Below are positions 25,437-35,077 of a DNA stretch of 64,000 bases, one piece after another; within the stretch, counting starts at the first letter, position 1, and each line of letters opens with the position of its first letter. The position numbers were made by a program, and so were the translations under genes. This DNA is from Mucilaginibacter straminoryzae. GTDB lineage: Bacteria; Bacteroidota; Bacteroidia; Sphingobacteriales; Sphingobacteriaceae. The stretch covers positions 62,001 through 126,000 of the forward strand of contig NZ_JALJEJ010000008.1 in NCBI RefSeq assembly GCF_022953055.1, given 5' to 3'. The notes under the pieces were generated by a model. That model saw nothing but the letters and a program-made list of their open reading frames with translations, was not told where the DNA came from and did not search any database.

Positions 25437-28019
25437 ATGCATCTACACCGAACTTTTAATTATAAACTGCTACCTGTACTTTTTCTTGTCTGTTGTGCTT
25501 TTTCAGTACTGGCTCAAAAAAAGAAGAAAGATTATACCCCTTTGGTAAACCCGTTTATCGGAACCGGCGGCCACGGACATACCTATCCCGGTGCGGTGGT
25601 TCCCTTCGGTATGGTACAGCTCAGCCCGGACACACGGCTGGAAGGTTGGGACGGCTGCTCTGGTTATCATGCTACTGATAGTGTGGTTTATGGATTCTCG
25701 CACACTCACCTGAGTGGTACAGGTATTCCGGACTATTGCGATGTGTTGTTTATGCCAACTACGGGCGATCCAAAATTTTTGAATACCGAGTACAGTTCGC
25801 CTTTTAAAAAGAAAAACGAAGTTGCGTCTCCCGGATATTACAGCACGCATCTGGATAAATACAACATTGATGTAGAGCTCACTGCCACTACCAGGGTGGG
25901 TGTACACAGGTATGAATATCCCAACGGCACAACACAAGCTAATATCATCATTGATCTGAAACACCGCGATGAAGTGCTGGATTCATGGATAGAAATTGTA
26001 AACGATCATGAAATACGTGGCTTAAGGCAATCAAAAAGCTGGGCGCAAAACCAATACGTTTACTTCTACGCTAAATTCTCGAAACCTTTTAAAACCTATG
26101 GCATCGCTTTAGATGATAAACTGCAGCCCGGTAAACAAAAAATCGAAGGTAAAAATGTGAAGGCTTACCTACAGTTCGATAATCCTAAAGAGGTAGTCGT
26201 TAAAGTGGGGATCTCTTCCGTAAGCGCCGATGGCGCCCTGAGCAACCTGGATGCCGAGGTACCTGACTTTGATTTTAAAAAGGTTCAAAAAGCGGCTAAA
26301 ACAACCTGGATTAATGAACTGGCCAAAATAGAAATTGAAGGCGGCGCGCCTTCCGTGGCCAATCAGAATGCGGTTTACAGTCCTTATGGTTATGGCTATC
26401 CTTATGGAAACGTACAAAAGCGTGGCCCCGCTCCTGTCGACTATGCTAAAATCAAGCAGACGATTTTCTACACAGCACTATATCATTGCCTTTTAGCACC
26501 AAATACGTATAGCGACGTAGATGGGCAGTATCGCGGTCTTGATCAGCAGGTACATAAAGCAGATGGCTTCACTTACTATACCGTATTCTCTTTATGGGAT
26601 ACCTATCGTGCAGAACATCCTTTATTATCATTGATTGACAGAAAGCGCACCAGCGATTTTATCAAAAGCTTTTTAGCCATGTATGACCAGGGGGACTTAT
26701 TGCCAATATGGCCGTTAGCCTCTAACGAAACCTATTGCATGATCGGTAATCACTCCATCCCGGTAATCGTTGATGCCTACGCAAAAGGCATACGGGATTT
26801 TGATGCAGAAAAAGCATTTACCGCCATGAAGGCAGCCGTAAACCGGAACCAGTTCGGGCTGGATTCGTACCGGAAGAACGGCGCTGTACTTGCAGATGAT
26901 GAAAAAGAATCTGTTTCTAAAACCATGGAGTACGCTTATGACGACTGGTGCATAGCGCAAATGGCTAAGATGCTGAAAAAAGACGCTGATTACCACCAAT
27001 ACATTAAACGTTCGCAATACTGGAAGAATATGTATACCGCCGAAGGTTTTGTTAATGCCCGTACCAACGGCGGGTGGCGGCCTGATCTTAAACCCGGCGA
27101 AGTAAACGATAATTACACAGAAGGTAATTCATGGGTGTATACCTTTATGGTTCCGCAGGATGTGGAAACCATGATGGACAAAATGGGTGGTAAACAGGCA
27201 TTCGAAAGTAAGCTGGACGAGTTGTTCACTACCTCTGAAAAATTAAGCGGTGATGCGCCGCCGGATATCGCCGGATTGATCGGCCAATATGCTCACGGTA
27301 ATGAACCAAGTCATCATATCGCTTACCTGTACAATTTTACGGATGATCCAACTAAAGGCGAAACCTACCTGGCACAGATCATGAGCAAACTATACAGCAA
27401 TAAACTGGACGGTTTAGCCGGGAATGAAGACTGCGGGCAAATGTCGGCCTGGTATGTGATGAGCGCCTTAGGCTTTTATAACATTGCTCCCGGTCAGCAA
27501 CAGTTTATGGTGGGGCTTCCGCAGTTTGACAAGGCAGTTATTAATTTAGAAAACGGTAAGAAATTTACGGTTTCAAATCCTGGGGCAAGTATCAGCCGTC
27601 ATAACTTTTATCTACAGGGCATGACGCTGAATAAGCACGGCTATAATAAACTGTACCTTAACTACGATGATATTGCCAACGGTGGCGATTTTGAAGTTTA
27701 TACAGGAACACTGCAGAACAAACTTTTTATGCAGGACCTGGAAAAGCCGACGTCAAAAATTACCGACGACCAAATCGTAGTAACCCCTTACTTCAGCGCT
27801 TCTGCCAAAACGTTTAAACAGCCTTTTAACCTGGAGATCAAATCGACCGAAAAGGATGTAAAGATCTATTATACGACAGATGGCTCCGCACCAACAACAG
27901 CCTCAAAGCTTTACAGCAAACCCATCAGCATAACGGCAACAACTACGGTTAAAGCAATTGCTGTTAGAGAAAATGTCTCCAGCTTTGTAAATACCGGCAC
28001 CTTTACACAAGGGAACTAA
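25437..28019 (+). CDS. GH92 alpha-mannosidase with chitobiase-type C-terminal module
   Basis: Secreted glycoside hydrolase family 92 enzyme (Ca2+-dependent exo-alpha-mannosidase), 860 residues. A signal peptide (about 1-26) is followed by the N-terminal beta-sandwich (VNPFIGTGGHGHTYPGAV) and an (alpha/alpha)6 barrel. Family hallmarks include YFTVFSLWDTYR-type (here YYTVFSLWDTYRAEHP) and GNEDCGQMSAWYVMSALGFY. An extra domain at about 785-855 (KIYYTTDGSAPTT) matches the chitobiase/beta-hexosaminidase C-terminal type. A near-consensus -7 box TTAATTTG lies at 25404-25411. Its likely role is trimming host or fungal N-glycans or mannans. No SusC/SusD pair is nearby. Confidence 0.92.
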   Translation: MHLHRTFNYKLLPVLFLVCCAFSVLAQKKKKDYTPLVNPFIGTGGHGHTYPGAVVPFGMVQLSPDTRLEGWDGCSGYHATDSVVYGFSHTHLSGTGIPDYCDVLFMPTTGDPKFLNTEYSSPFKKKNEVASPGYYSTHLDKYNIDVELTATTRVGVHRYEYPNGTTQANIIIDLKHRDEVLDSWIEIVNDHEIRGLRQSKSWAQNQYVYFYAKFSKPFKTYGIALDDKLQPGKQKIEGKNVKAYLQFDNPKEVVVKVGISSVSADGALSNLDAEVPDFDFKKVQKAAKTTWINELAKIEIEGGAPSVANQNAVYSPYGYGYPYGNVQKRGPAPVDYAKIKQTIFYTALYHCLLAPNTYSDVDGQYRGLDQQVHKADGFTYYTVFSLWDTYRAEHPLLSLIDRKRTSDFIKSFLAMYDQGDLLPIWPLASNETYCMIGNHSIPVIVDAYAKGIRDFDAEKAFTAMKAAVNRNQFGLDSYRKNGAVLADDEKESVSKTMEYAYDDWCIAQMAKMLKKDADYHQYIKRSQYWKNMYTAEGFVNARTNGGWRPDLKPGEVNDNYTEGNSWVYTFMVPQDVETMMDKMGGKQAFESKLDELFTTSEKLSGDAPPDIAGLIGQYAHGNEPSHHIAYLYNFTDDPTKGETYLAQIMSKLYSNKLDGLAGNEDCGQMSAWYVMSALGFYNIAPGQQQFMVGLPQFDKAVINLENGKKFTVSNPGASISRHNFYLQGMTLNKHGYNKLYLNYDDIANGGDFEVYTGTLQNKLFMQDLEKPTSKITDDQIVVTPYFSASAKTFKQPFNLEIKSTEKDVKIYYTTDGSAPTTASKLYSKPISITATTTVKAIAVRENVSSFVNTGTFTQGN

Positions 28020-28040
28020 TAGCCATTGATCAATAGTCTC

Positions 28041-28203
28041 CTTACTCTTCTTCTGACATTAGTTTAATTGAGATGCTTCGACAAGCTCAGCATGACAGGG
28101 CGGATCATATTTGATAATTTGTCACCTTGAGCTTGTCGAAGGATTATTCGGCATCTCTCCAAAACAAGATCACTTCTTGCAGTTTAATTAATGACCAATG
28201 GCT
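28041..28203. repeat. Tandem duplicated intergenic unit, copy 1
   Basis: First of two roughly 173-bp near-identical copies. It begins with a degenerate copy of the 3' end of the PPK2 gene (CTTACTCTTCTTCTGACATT). It contains a hairpin (CTTCGACAAGCTCA at 28076-28089 with TGAGCTTGTCGAAG at 28128-28141, a perfect 14-bp inverted repeat extendable to 22 bp with three mismatches). It ends in AATTAATGACCAATGGCT. It is not coding. Confidence 0.8.
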
Positions 28204-28213
28204 TAGTGTTAAC

Positions 28214-28376
28214 CTTATTCTTCTTCTAACATTTGCCTAATTGAGGTGCTTCGACAAGCATGACAGGGCGGATTATATTTGATAATTTATCACCCAGAGC
28301 TTTTCGAAGGGTTATTCGGCATCTCTTCCAAAACAAGATCACTTCTTGCAGTTTATAATTAATGACCAATGGCTAA
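28214..28376. repeat. Tandem duplicated intergenic unit, copy 2
   Basis: Second copy, about 173 bp downstream of copy 1 and about 177 bp before the matching PPK2 3' end at 28391. It differs by point changes and by loss of CTCAG in the left hairpin arm, and its right arm (GAGCTTTTCGAAG) no longer pairs fully. The region 28020-28391 (372 bp) between the GH92 and PPK2 genes holds only these copies and flanking heptad-phased sequence. Confidence 0.8.
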
Positions 28377-28391
28377 TGACTACTGTCAATC

Positions 28392-29270
28392 TTACTCCTC
28401 TTCTAACATCCGCTTAATTTCGGCGAACTTCCCGGCTTGCTCCACCGGTAGAACGGGTCTTTTCAGATCAAGTTGCTGAAGGGTTTCCAGAATGATGGTT
28501 GAGATAGCAATCCGGGTAAACCACTTTTTATCAGCCGGAATAACATACCATGGTGCATGCGGCGCAGAGGTAGCCCTGATGGCATCCTGGTAAGCCTGCA
28601 TATATTTATGCCACAACTGGCGCTCGGTTATATCACTTGCAGAGAACTTCCAGTTTTTCTCCGGGTCTTCCAGCCGTTTCAGGAAACGTTCTTTTTGTTC
28701 CTCTTTAGATACATGAAGGAAGAATTTAATGATCACTGTTCCGGTACGGCATAAATGGCTTTCAAAATCACGGATACTTTTATAGCGTTTCTCCCAAAAA
28801 TCATGTTTCAGATCATCGGGACTGTTAATTCCCGGCAGATGCTCATTCATAATATATTCGGGATGCACCTTTGTTACCAGCACATTTTCATAATGCGATC
28901 GGTTATGAATACCAAACCTGCCGCGCTCCGGTAAGGCCTTGTAATGCCGCCATAAAAAATCGTGATCATACTCTTCTGCACTAGGTTGCTTAAAACTATA
29001 CACCTGGCAAGCCTGCGGGTTCAAACCAGACATCGTATGTGCAATGGCACTATCTTTCCCGGCAGCATCCATCGCCTGAAAAATGATCAGAACAGCGTGC
29101 TGGTTAGAGGCATAAAGCTTTTCCTGTAATTTGGCAGTTTCCTTTATCAGGCTCTGTAAAAGCGATTCGGCGTCTTCTTTTTTATAGCTGCCCGTATAAT
29201 CTGTATGATAGTCTTCAAGGTTAAACTTCTCGCCATCGGTCACTTTAAACTCGTCGGTAATATTTTTCAT
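28392..29270 (-). CDS. ppk2: Polyphosphate kinase 2 family protein
   Basis: A cytoplasmic 292-residue PPK2 enzyme, transferring phosphate between polyphosphate and nucleotides. Walker A is at about 67-74 (MDAAGKDS). The lid/Walker B region reads RGRFGIHNRSHYENVLVTKVHP, and FFLHVSKEEQKERFLKRLEDPEKNWKF is a family hallmark. It is one domain, so probably the short class that makes NDP or NTP from NMP or NDP; the class cannot be fixed by eye. The last 30 bp of the gene are echoed in two downstream repeat copies. Confidence 0.9.
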   Translation of the reverse strand: MKNITDEFKVTDGEKFNLEDYHTDYTGSYKKEDAESLLQSLIKETAKLQEKLYASNQHAVLIIFQAMDAAGKDSAIAHTMSGLNPQACQVYSFKQPSAEEYDHDFLWRHYKALPERGRFGIHNRSHYENVLVTKVHPEYIMNEHLPGINSPDDLKHDFWEKRYKSIRDFESHLCRTGTVIIKFFLHVSKEEQKERFLKRLEDPEKNWKFSASDITERQLWHKYMQAYQDAIRATSAPHAPWYVIPADKKWFTRIAISTIILETLQQLDLKRPVLPVEQAGKFAEIKRMLEEE

Positions 29271-29377
29271 CTGCGGAAATATTTAAAGTATTTTAAGTAA
29301 AATTTCGTGGTTATAATTACGTTGTTAATATTTGTTAGTCGCTATGATTTCGCGGCATTATTTTACATCTTTACCCA

Positions 29378-31708
29378 ATGTTCAGAAGTATTCACAACAT
29401 TTTTCTACGAAGCTTTCTCATCCTCATATATTTTATCATTATCTTCTTTTGTGCCATTGAGCTTAACTTTCTCTGGCTGTTTGGCTACTCGCCTGATATG
29501 CAGGATATTAAAAATCCAACCATGTCAGTCGCTTCAGAAGTATACTCGGCTGATGGCAAGCTTTTAGGACGCTACTATAAAGAAAACCGTTCGCCGGTAG
29601 AATTTAAAGATATTTCGCCAAACCTCATCAATGCCCTTGTTGCAACAGAAGACGTTAGATTTTACAAACATAATGGTGTAGATGTTTACGGTTTTTTCAG
29701 CAGCATCATTCAAACGGCAAAAGGTGATAAACGTGGCGGTAGTACTATTACGCAGCAATTGGCAAAAAACTTGTTTCAGACCCGGAAACGCAAATCGCAG
29801 GGGGTGATCAGAAAAATCCCCGTTTTACGCACCGTGGTATACAAGTGTAAGGAATGGCTAACGGCTTTTAAAATAGAGCATTTATACAGCAAGCAACAAA
29901 TTTTAACCTTCTATTTCAACACCGTTCCGTTTGGTAACAACTCGTTTGGTATTAAAACAGCTACCTTAAAGTACTTCAACAAAAACCCTGACGTGGTTAC
30001 CCCTGCCGAAGCGGCCACGTTGATCGGGATGCTGAAAGGTACATCAGTTTATAACCCGATTAAATACCCTGATCGTTCGCTGGCTCGACGGAACACCGTT
30101 TTGGGGCAGATGCAGAAATACGGTTATATCACTAAAGCTGTTTACGACGAAAATATTCATCAACCCTTAAACCTCAATTTAAGCTATGTGGAAGATGATG
30201 CCCAGGGCGATTCTTACATTCGGCGGGCTGTAGAAAAATGGTTGGAAAAATGGTGTAAAGCCAATGACTACGACCTTTACCGCGATGGATTGAAAATCTA
30301 CACCACTATTGATTCACGCCTGCAGCAATTTGCAGAAGAAGCAGTTGAAGAGAAGATGAAGATGCTTCAAAAACGCTTTTATAACCTATGGGGTAAGAAA
30401 AATCCATGGCGCGATTCTAAAGGAAATGAGATTAAAGATTTTGTGCTGAAAGCTGAGCAGAAACTACCTATTTATGATCTGCTCGAGAAGAAATATAACA
30501 ACGATACTACCCAGATACAAGCCTACTTTAACAAGCCGCGACGCATGAAGGTGTTCACCTGGAACGGCGAAAAAGACACCACCTTCTCCCCTGTTGATTC
30601 TATTAAGTATTATGCGAAGATACTGAATACGGGCATGATGACCATTGAGCCATCCACCGGGAAGATCAAGGTTTGGGTTGGCGGTATTAATCATAAGTAT
30701 TTCAACTTCGACCATGTTAACCAGGCTAAGCGCCAAGCTGGTTCAACCTTTAAGCCATTTGCCTACCTGACGGCTTTAGATAACGGTTACACGCCATGTG
30801 ATAAGTTTACAGACAAACCCGTTTCCATCTCTTACATTGACAATGGTAAGCCCGAGGTATGGTCGCCCAATAATGCGGATTTCCATTTTTCTTACCGCGA
30901 AATGTCACTGCGCTGGGCCATGGGTAAATCTGTAAATTCCATCACTGCTCAGCTGACAGAAAAGGTCGGCTGGGATAAAGTGGTAGAATATGCACATAAG
31001 TGCGGTATAGAAAGTCCGCTGAAATCCGTACCATCTGTATCGCTGGGATCTAACGATGTTTCTGTATATGAAATGGTGAGGGCCTACAGTACCTTCCTGA
31101 ACAAAGGCGAGAAGATAGATCCGCTGCTGGTAACAAAAATCACTGATCAGAACGGCAGTGTTCTGGAAGAATTCACGCTGAAAACAGAAAAAGTTTTAAG
31201 TGAGGAAACCGCATGGCTGATGCTTTACATGTTCCGTGGTGGTATGGAAGAACCCGGCGGAACTTCGCAAGCCTTATGGGAATATCCTGGCTTATGGAAA
31301 AGCAACAGCAACCAGATCGGCGGCAAAACCGGTACCTCTTCAGATTACGTGGACGGTTGGTATATGGGTATCACCAAAGACCTGGTAACAGGCGTTTGGG
31401 TGGGTGCTGATGATCGCAGCGTACACTTTACTACTTCAGAAACGGGTGAAGGTTCGCATACCGCCCTGCCTATTTTCGGGCGTTTTATGGAGAAGGTATA
31501 TGCCGATCCACAGAGCGGTTATAAACCTGGGCCCTTCCCCAAGCCTTGGGTGAAGATCACCAAGACATACATGTGCCCTTCGCCGCGTATTTCGAGGGAT
31601 ACGTCAGCCAGCGACAGTTTATCTAATACGAGTGATTCAACCGCGGCAGAACCGGCTACGCCGACTGCTGAGCCAGAGACGCCTCCGGCTGGTCCGCCTA
31701 CCCCGTGA
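29378..31708 (+). CDS. Penicillin-binding protein 1A (bifunctional transglycosylase/transpeptidase)
   Basis: Class A PBP of 776 residues that polymerises and cross-links peptidoglycan. One N-terminal membrane helix (about 9-35) precedes the GT51 domain (ATEDVRFYKHNGVDVYG and GGSTITQQLAKNLFQTR) and the transpeptidase domain. The latter has SxxK in AGSTFKPFAYL, SxN in GKSVNSITAQ and KTG in GGKTGTSSDYVDGWY. The C-terminal 45 residues are a Pro/Thr/Glu-rich tail (EPATPTAEPETPPAGPPTP). The start ATG 29378 places the membrane helix correctly. A shorter overlapping frame at 29307 is a shadow. Confidence 0.94.
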   Translation: MFRSIHNIFLRSFLILIYFIIIFFCAIELNFLWLFGYSPDMQDIKNPTMSVASEVYSADGKLLGRYYKENRSPVEFKDISPNLINALVATEDVRFYKHNGVDVYGFFSSIIQTAKGDKRGGSTITQQLAKNLFQTRKRKSQGVIRKIPVLRTVVYKCKEWLTAFKIEHLYSKQQILTFYFNTVPFGNNSFGIKTATLKYFNKNPDVVTPAEAATLIGMLKGTSVYNPIKYPDRSLARRNTVLGQMQKYGYITKAVYDENIHQPLNLNLSYVEDDAQGDSYIRRAVEKWLEKWCKANDYDLYRDGLKIYTTIDSRLQQFAEEAVEEKMKMLQKRFYNLWGKKNPWRDSKGNEIKDFVLKAEQKLPIYDLLEKKYNNDTTQIQAYFNKPRRMKVFTWNGEKDTTFSPVDSIKYYAKILNTGMMTIEPSTGKIKVWVGGINHKYFNFDHVNQAKRQAGSTFKPFAYLTALDNGYTPCDKFTDKPVSISYIDNGKPEVWSPNNADFHFSYREMSLRWAMGKSVNSITAQLTEKVGWDKVVEYAHKCGIESPLKSVPSVSLGSNDVSVYEMVRAYSTFLNKGEKIDPLLVTKITDQNGSVLEEFTLKTEKVLSEETAWLMLYMFRGGMEEPGGTSQALWEYPGLWKSNSNQIGGKTGTSSDYVDGWYMGITKDLVTGVWVGADDRSVHFTTSETGEGSHTALPIFGRFMEKVYADPQSGYKPGPFPKPWVKITKTYMCPSPRISRDTSASDSLSNTSDSTAAEPATPTAEPETPPAGPPTP

Positions 31709-31783
31709 TTTTCCCGGTATTTATACCGAATGATAAATGCTTATAACTAATTGTTTAAATTTAACTACCGATAGCAAGAACAT

Positions 31784-34700
31784 ATGCGAAAACTATACCC
31801 CTTGTTAAATAAACAGCTAATTGCAGTGCTTTGCCTGCTTTTTTCATTTGCAGGAGTTAAGCAAGCCAACGCACAATATTTTGGACAAAATAAGGTAAGG
31901 TACAAAAACCTCAAATTCAAGGTATTCAAAACACCCCATTTCGAGATCTATTACTACATGAAGAATGATAGCTTGCTGAAGCGGTTTGCGCAGGAAAGCG
32001 AGCTATGGTACACGCTTCATCAGCAGGTATTCCGCGATACGTTCCGCAAGGCAAACCCGATTATTCTTTATGCCAACCACCCCGATTTTCAACAAACCAC
32101 TGCTATTGATGGCGAAATTGGCGTAGGTACGGGTGGTGTCACCGAAGGTTTGAAGAACCGCGTGGTAATGCCGATTATGGAAACTAACCAGACGACACGA
32201 CACGTTATCGGTCACGAGTTGGTTCACGCATTTCAATACCATACCTTATTAGGTAACGATACTACTAACCTTTCCAATATCAATAATCTGCCTTTGTGGA
32301 TGATTGAGGGTATGGCGGAGTATTTATCACTGGGTAAAAAGGACGCTTACACGGCTATGTGGATGCGCGATGCTTACCTGAATCACGATATTCCTACAGT
32401 GCGCGACCTGACAGAAAGCACCAAGTACTTCCCGTACCGTTATGGCGAAGCATTCTGGTCGTTCCTGGGTTCAACCTATGGAGATACCATTATCGTTCCT
32501 TTCTTTAAAAACACTGCCCGCTTTGGTTTAGAATATGGTATCAGACGCACCTTTGGCTATGACGATAAAACGCTTTCAAACCTTTGGAAGAACTCGATAG
32601 AGGCTACCTATAAACCCTTTTTGAAAGATACCACGCAAACACCTGTAGGTAAACGGATCATCGATAATAAGAACTCGGGAGAAATGAATGTCGCCCCGGC
32701 AATCAGCCCGGATGGAAAATATCTGGTCTTTCTTTCAGAAAAAGATCTTTTTTCGGTCGATCTGTATCTCGCCGATGCGCAAACGGGTCGAGTCATTAAG
32801 AAGCTCACGAGCAAGGTATCGAACACCCACATCGATGAGTTCAACTTTATAGAATCAGCAGGTGCATGGTCGCCTGATGGAAAGAAGTTTGCCTTCAGTG
32901 TGTTCAGCAATGGCCGGAACCGGCTGATGATTGTAAGCATACCGAGCGGAAAGGTATTGAATGAGCTTTCTATGGGTACGGCAGAACAGTTCAGCAACAT
33001 TGCCTGGTCGCCCAATGGGAAAGATATCGCTTTTCAGGGCTTATCCAACGGCCAGGGCGATCTGTATATGTATAATTTGGAAAGCAAACAGTTGCGACAA
33101 CTCACAAACGATAAATATTCCGATTATCAGCCAAGTTTTTCACGTGATGGCAAAAAGATTGTTTTTGCATCAGACAGAACCACTTACGATCGCAGCCCTT
33201 CCCAGGAAATCACCTTTAACCTGGCAGAACTTGATTTGGCAACAGGGAAAGTAACCGACCTGAACATTTTTAACGGAGCAAATAACCTTAACCCGCTCTA
33301 CTCGGCAGATGGCAGTCAGATCTATTTCCTCTCTAACCGCGATGGTTTCCGTAATATGTACCGTTATACGCTTGCGACAAGAAAAGTTGAGCAAATGACG
33401 GATTTGTTCACGGGTATTTGCGGTATCACAGAGTTTTCGCCAGCTATCTCCATTTCTGCAAACGACGATATTGTTTACTCCTATTATCGCGCACAAAAAT
33501 ATGCCTTGTATAACGCAAAGGCGTCATCGTTTAAACCGACCGTGGTTGAGCTGGGACAAACTAATTTTGATGCAGCGCTGCTACCGCCGCCTAAATCCGT
33601 TGGAGTCGACTTGATCAATGCCAACCTGAATAACTATCTGGCGTACCCGCGTATTTCTATCGATTCTATTCGCAATGTACCTTACCGCCCACAGTTTAAG
33701 TTAGATTACCTTGCCAGCAGTGGTGTAGGTGTAGGCGTTAGCAATTATGGTGCCGGCTTGGCCAGTGGTATCCAGGGTGTTTTTAGTGATATTCTGGGCC
33801 GGAACCAGATCTATGCAGGCGCAGCCGTTAATGGTGAGATTTATGACTTCGGTGCGCAGTTCGCTTATATTAACCAGGAAGGCCGTTGGAACTGGGGCGG
33901 TGCTGTTTCGCACATTCCTTATCAATATGCCAACTACAATGTAGTGCCATCAACCTATAGCTATCAGGGCAAGCAGATTCCGGTATACGAAGAACGGTAT
34001 GATATCATCCGCATTTTCCAGGATCAGGTATCTTTTTTTACCTCTTATCCTTTTTCACGTATAACGCGGATGGAGTTTGGGGCGGGTGCTGCGCACTATT
34101 CTTACCGTGTTGATCGCTACAGTACTTATTATGACACGACCAGCTTCACTCCGATCACCACGGAGAAACACCATATCTCCCGCTCTGATTATGAAGCCGA
34201 CCCTTATAACAATGGTACCAGCTTAAGACCGTTCACCATATTTAACGTAAATGCTGCTTTAGTAGGTGACAACTCCTACTTTGGTATTGCATCGCCGCTT
34301 ACCGGTTTCCGGTATCGCTTGCAGGCGGAGTACGATTTCGGTACCGCACAATACTTTGCGCCAAGTATAGATTTACGTAAATACGAACGTGTTGCACCAT
34401 TTACCATTGCGGGCCGCCTGTATAGTTATGGCAGGTTCGGAAATACATCTAATCTTTTGTATCCGCTATTCATTGGTTATCCGTTCCTGATCCGCGGTTA
34501 CGAGTATAATAGTTTCTATAACAGCTCGCAATCGGCCACGAACAACTTTACAGTAGATCAATTATCAGGTAACCGTTTCGCTGTTGCTAACTTCGAAATC
34601 CGGTTACCGTTCACCGGTCCGGAAAAGCTGTCGAAATTTAAGTCGAAATTCTTCTTTACAGAATTAAACCTCTTTTTTGACGCAGGTTTAGCCTGGAATG

Positions 34701-34966
34701 GCGGCGACAAAATCGAATTTAAAAAGAACCCATCGATTCTGGGCACGCGGGCAGTATACTACGCAAATGGACAACCGTATCTTGATACCAAAGGCAACCA
34801 GGTATATTCGCCGGTTTATAGCCGCGTACCGGCCTTGAGCGCCGGTGTTTCTTTACGGGTTAACTTGTTTGGATACTTTGTGTTAGAACCCTATTTAGCT
34901 ATCCCCTACAACCGTACGGATGTTAAAAAGCCGGTGTTTGGCTTAGGCTTTACCCCTGGGTGGTAA
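31784..34966 (+). CDS. Secreted zinc-peptidase-like / TolB propeller / outer-membrane barrel fusion
   Basis: A 1060-residue exported protein with a signal peptide (about 1-30). Residues 40-270 form a peptidase MA-like domain with HELVH at 144-148 and a downstream Glu175 (WMIEGMAEYLS), a gluzincin-type zinc site. Residues about 285-580 contain repeated TolB/PD40 blades (ISPDGKYLVFLSE, WSPDGKKFAFSV, WSPNGKDIAFQG, FSRDGKKIVFASD). The last 400 residues are Tyr/Phe-rich beta strands resembling a BamA/surface-antigen barrel, ending in FGLGFTPGW. The likely product is an outer-membrane-anchored protease or assembly factor. A terminator follows. Confidence 0.82.
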   Translation: MRKLYPLLNKQLIAVLCLLFSFAGVKQANAQYFGQNKVRYKNLKFKVFKTPHFEIYYYMKNDSLLKRFAQESELWYTLHQQVFRDTFRKANPIILYANHPDFQQTTAIDGEIGVGTGGVTEGLKNRVVMPIMETNQTTRHVIGHELVHAFQYHTLLGNDTTNLSNINNLPLWMIEGMAEYLSLGKKDAYTAMWMRDAYLNHDIPTVRDLTESTKYFPYRYGEAFWSFLGSTYGDTIIVPFFKNTARFGLEYGIRRTFGYDDKTLSNLWKNSIEATYKPFLKDTTQTPVGKRIIDNKNSGEMNVAPAISPDGKYLVFLSEKDLFSVDLYLADAQTGRVIKKLTSKVSNTHIDEFNFIESAGAWSPDGKKFAFSVFSNGRNRLMIVSIPSGKVLNELSMGTAEQFSNIAWSPNGKDIAFQGLSNGQGDLYMYNLESKQLRQLTNDKYSDYQPSFSRDGKKIVFASDRTTYDRSPSQEITFNLAELDLATGKVTDLNIFNGANNLNPLYSADGSQIYFLSNRDGFRNMYRYTLATRKVEQMTDLFTGICGITEFSPAISISANDDIVYSYYRAQKYALYNAKASSFKPTVVELGQTNFDAALLPPPKSVGVDLINANLNNYLAYPRISIDSIRNVPYRPQFKLDYLASSGVGVGVSNYGAGLASGIQGVFSDILGRNQIYAGAAVNGEIYDFGAQFAYINQEGRWNWGGAVSHIPYQYANYNVVPSTYSYQGKQIPVYEERYDIIRIFQDQVSFFTSYPFSRITRMEFGAGAAHYSYRVDRYSTYYDTTSFTPITTEKHHISRSDYEADPYNNGTSLRPFTIFNVNAALVGDNSYFGIASPLTGFRYRLQAEYDFGTAQYFAPSIDLRKYERVAPFTIAGRLYSYGRFGNTSNLLYPLFIGYPFLIRGYEYNSFYNSSQSATNNFTVDQLSGNRFAVANFEIRLPFTGPEKLSKFKSKFFFTELNLFFDAGLAWNGGDKIEFKKNPSILGTRAVYYANGQPYLDTKGNQVYSPVYSRVPALSAGVSLRVNLFGYFVLEPYLAIPYNRTDVKKPVFGLGFTPGW

Positions 34967-34996
34967 ATGTTTAGCGGTATTTAAAATCACAGCCAG

Positions 34997-35024
34997 AGGG
35001 CTCTGCGATAGCAGGGCCCTTTTT
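34997..35024 (+). terminator. Rho-independent terminator after the peptidase/propeller gene
   Basis: Stem AGGGCTCTGC (34997-35006) and GCAGGGCCCT (35011-35020) with one G-T wobble, a GATA loop and a T run. Confidence 0.88.
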
Positions 35025-35077
35025 GTGTTAAAACAACTTTACTTTATCTAAAGTTTATACAGAGCAAACAACTATAG

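Noticed and set aside
28041..28376. Possible CRISPR-like repeat array
   Set aside because: Only two long (~173 bp) near-identical copies, with no short repeats, spacers or cas genes; this is a tandem duplication.
29307..29567. 86-codon open frame before the PBP1A gene
   Set aside because: It overlaps the PBP1A start in another frame, has no domain, and the PBP1A membrane helix begins at 29378.
31709..31730. Small inverted repeat CGGTAT/ATACCG after the PBP1A gene as a terminator
   Set aside because: Short stem, two-base loop and no T run; too weak to call.
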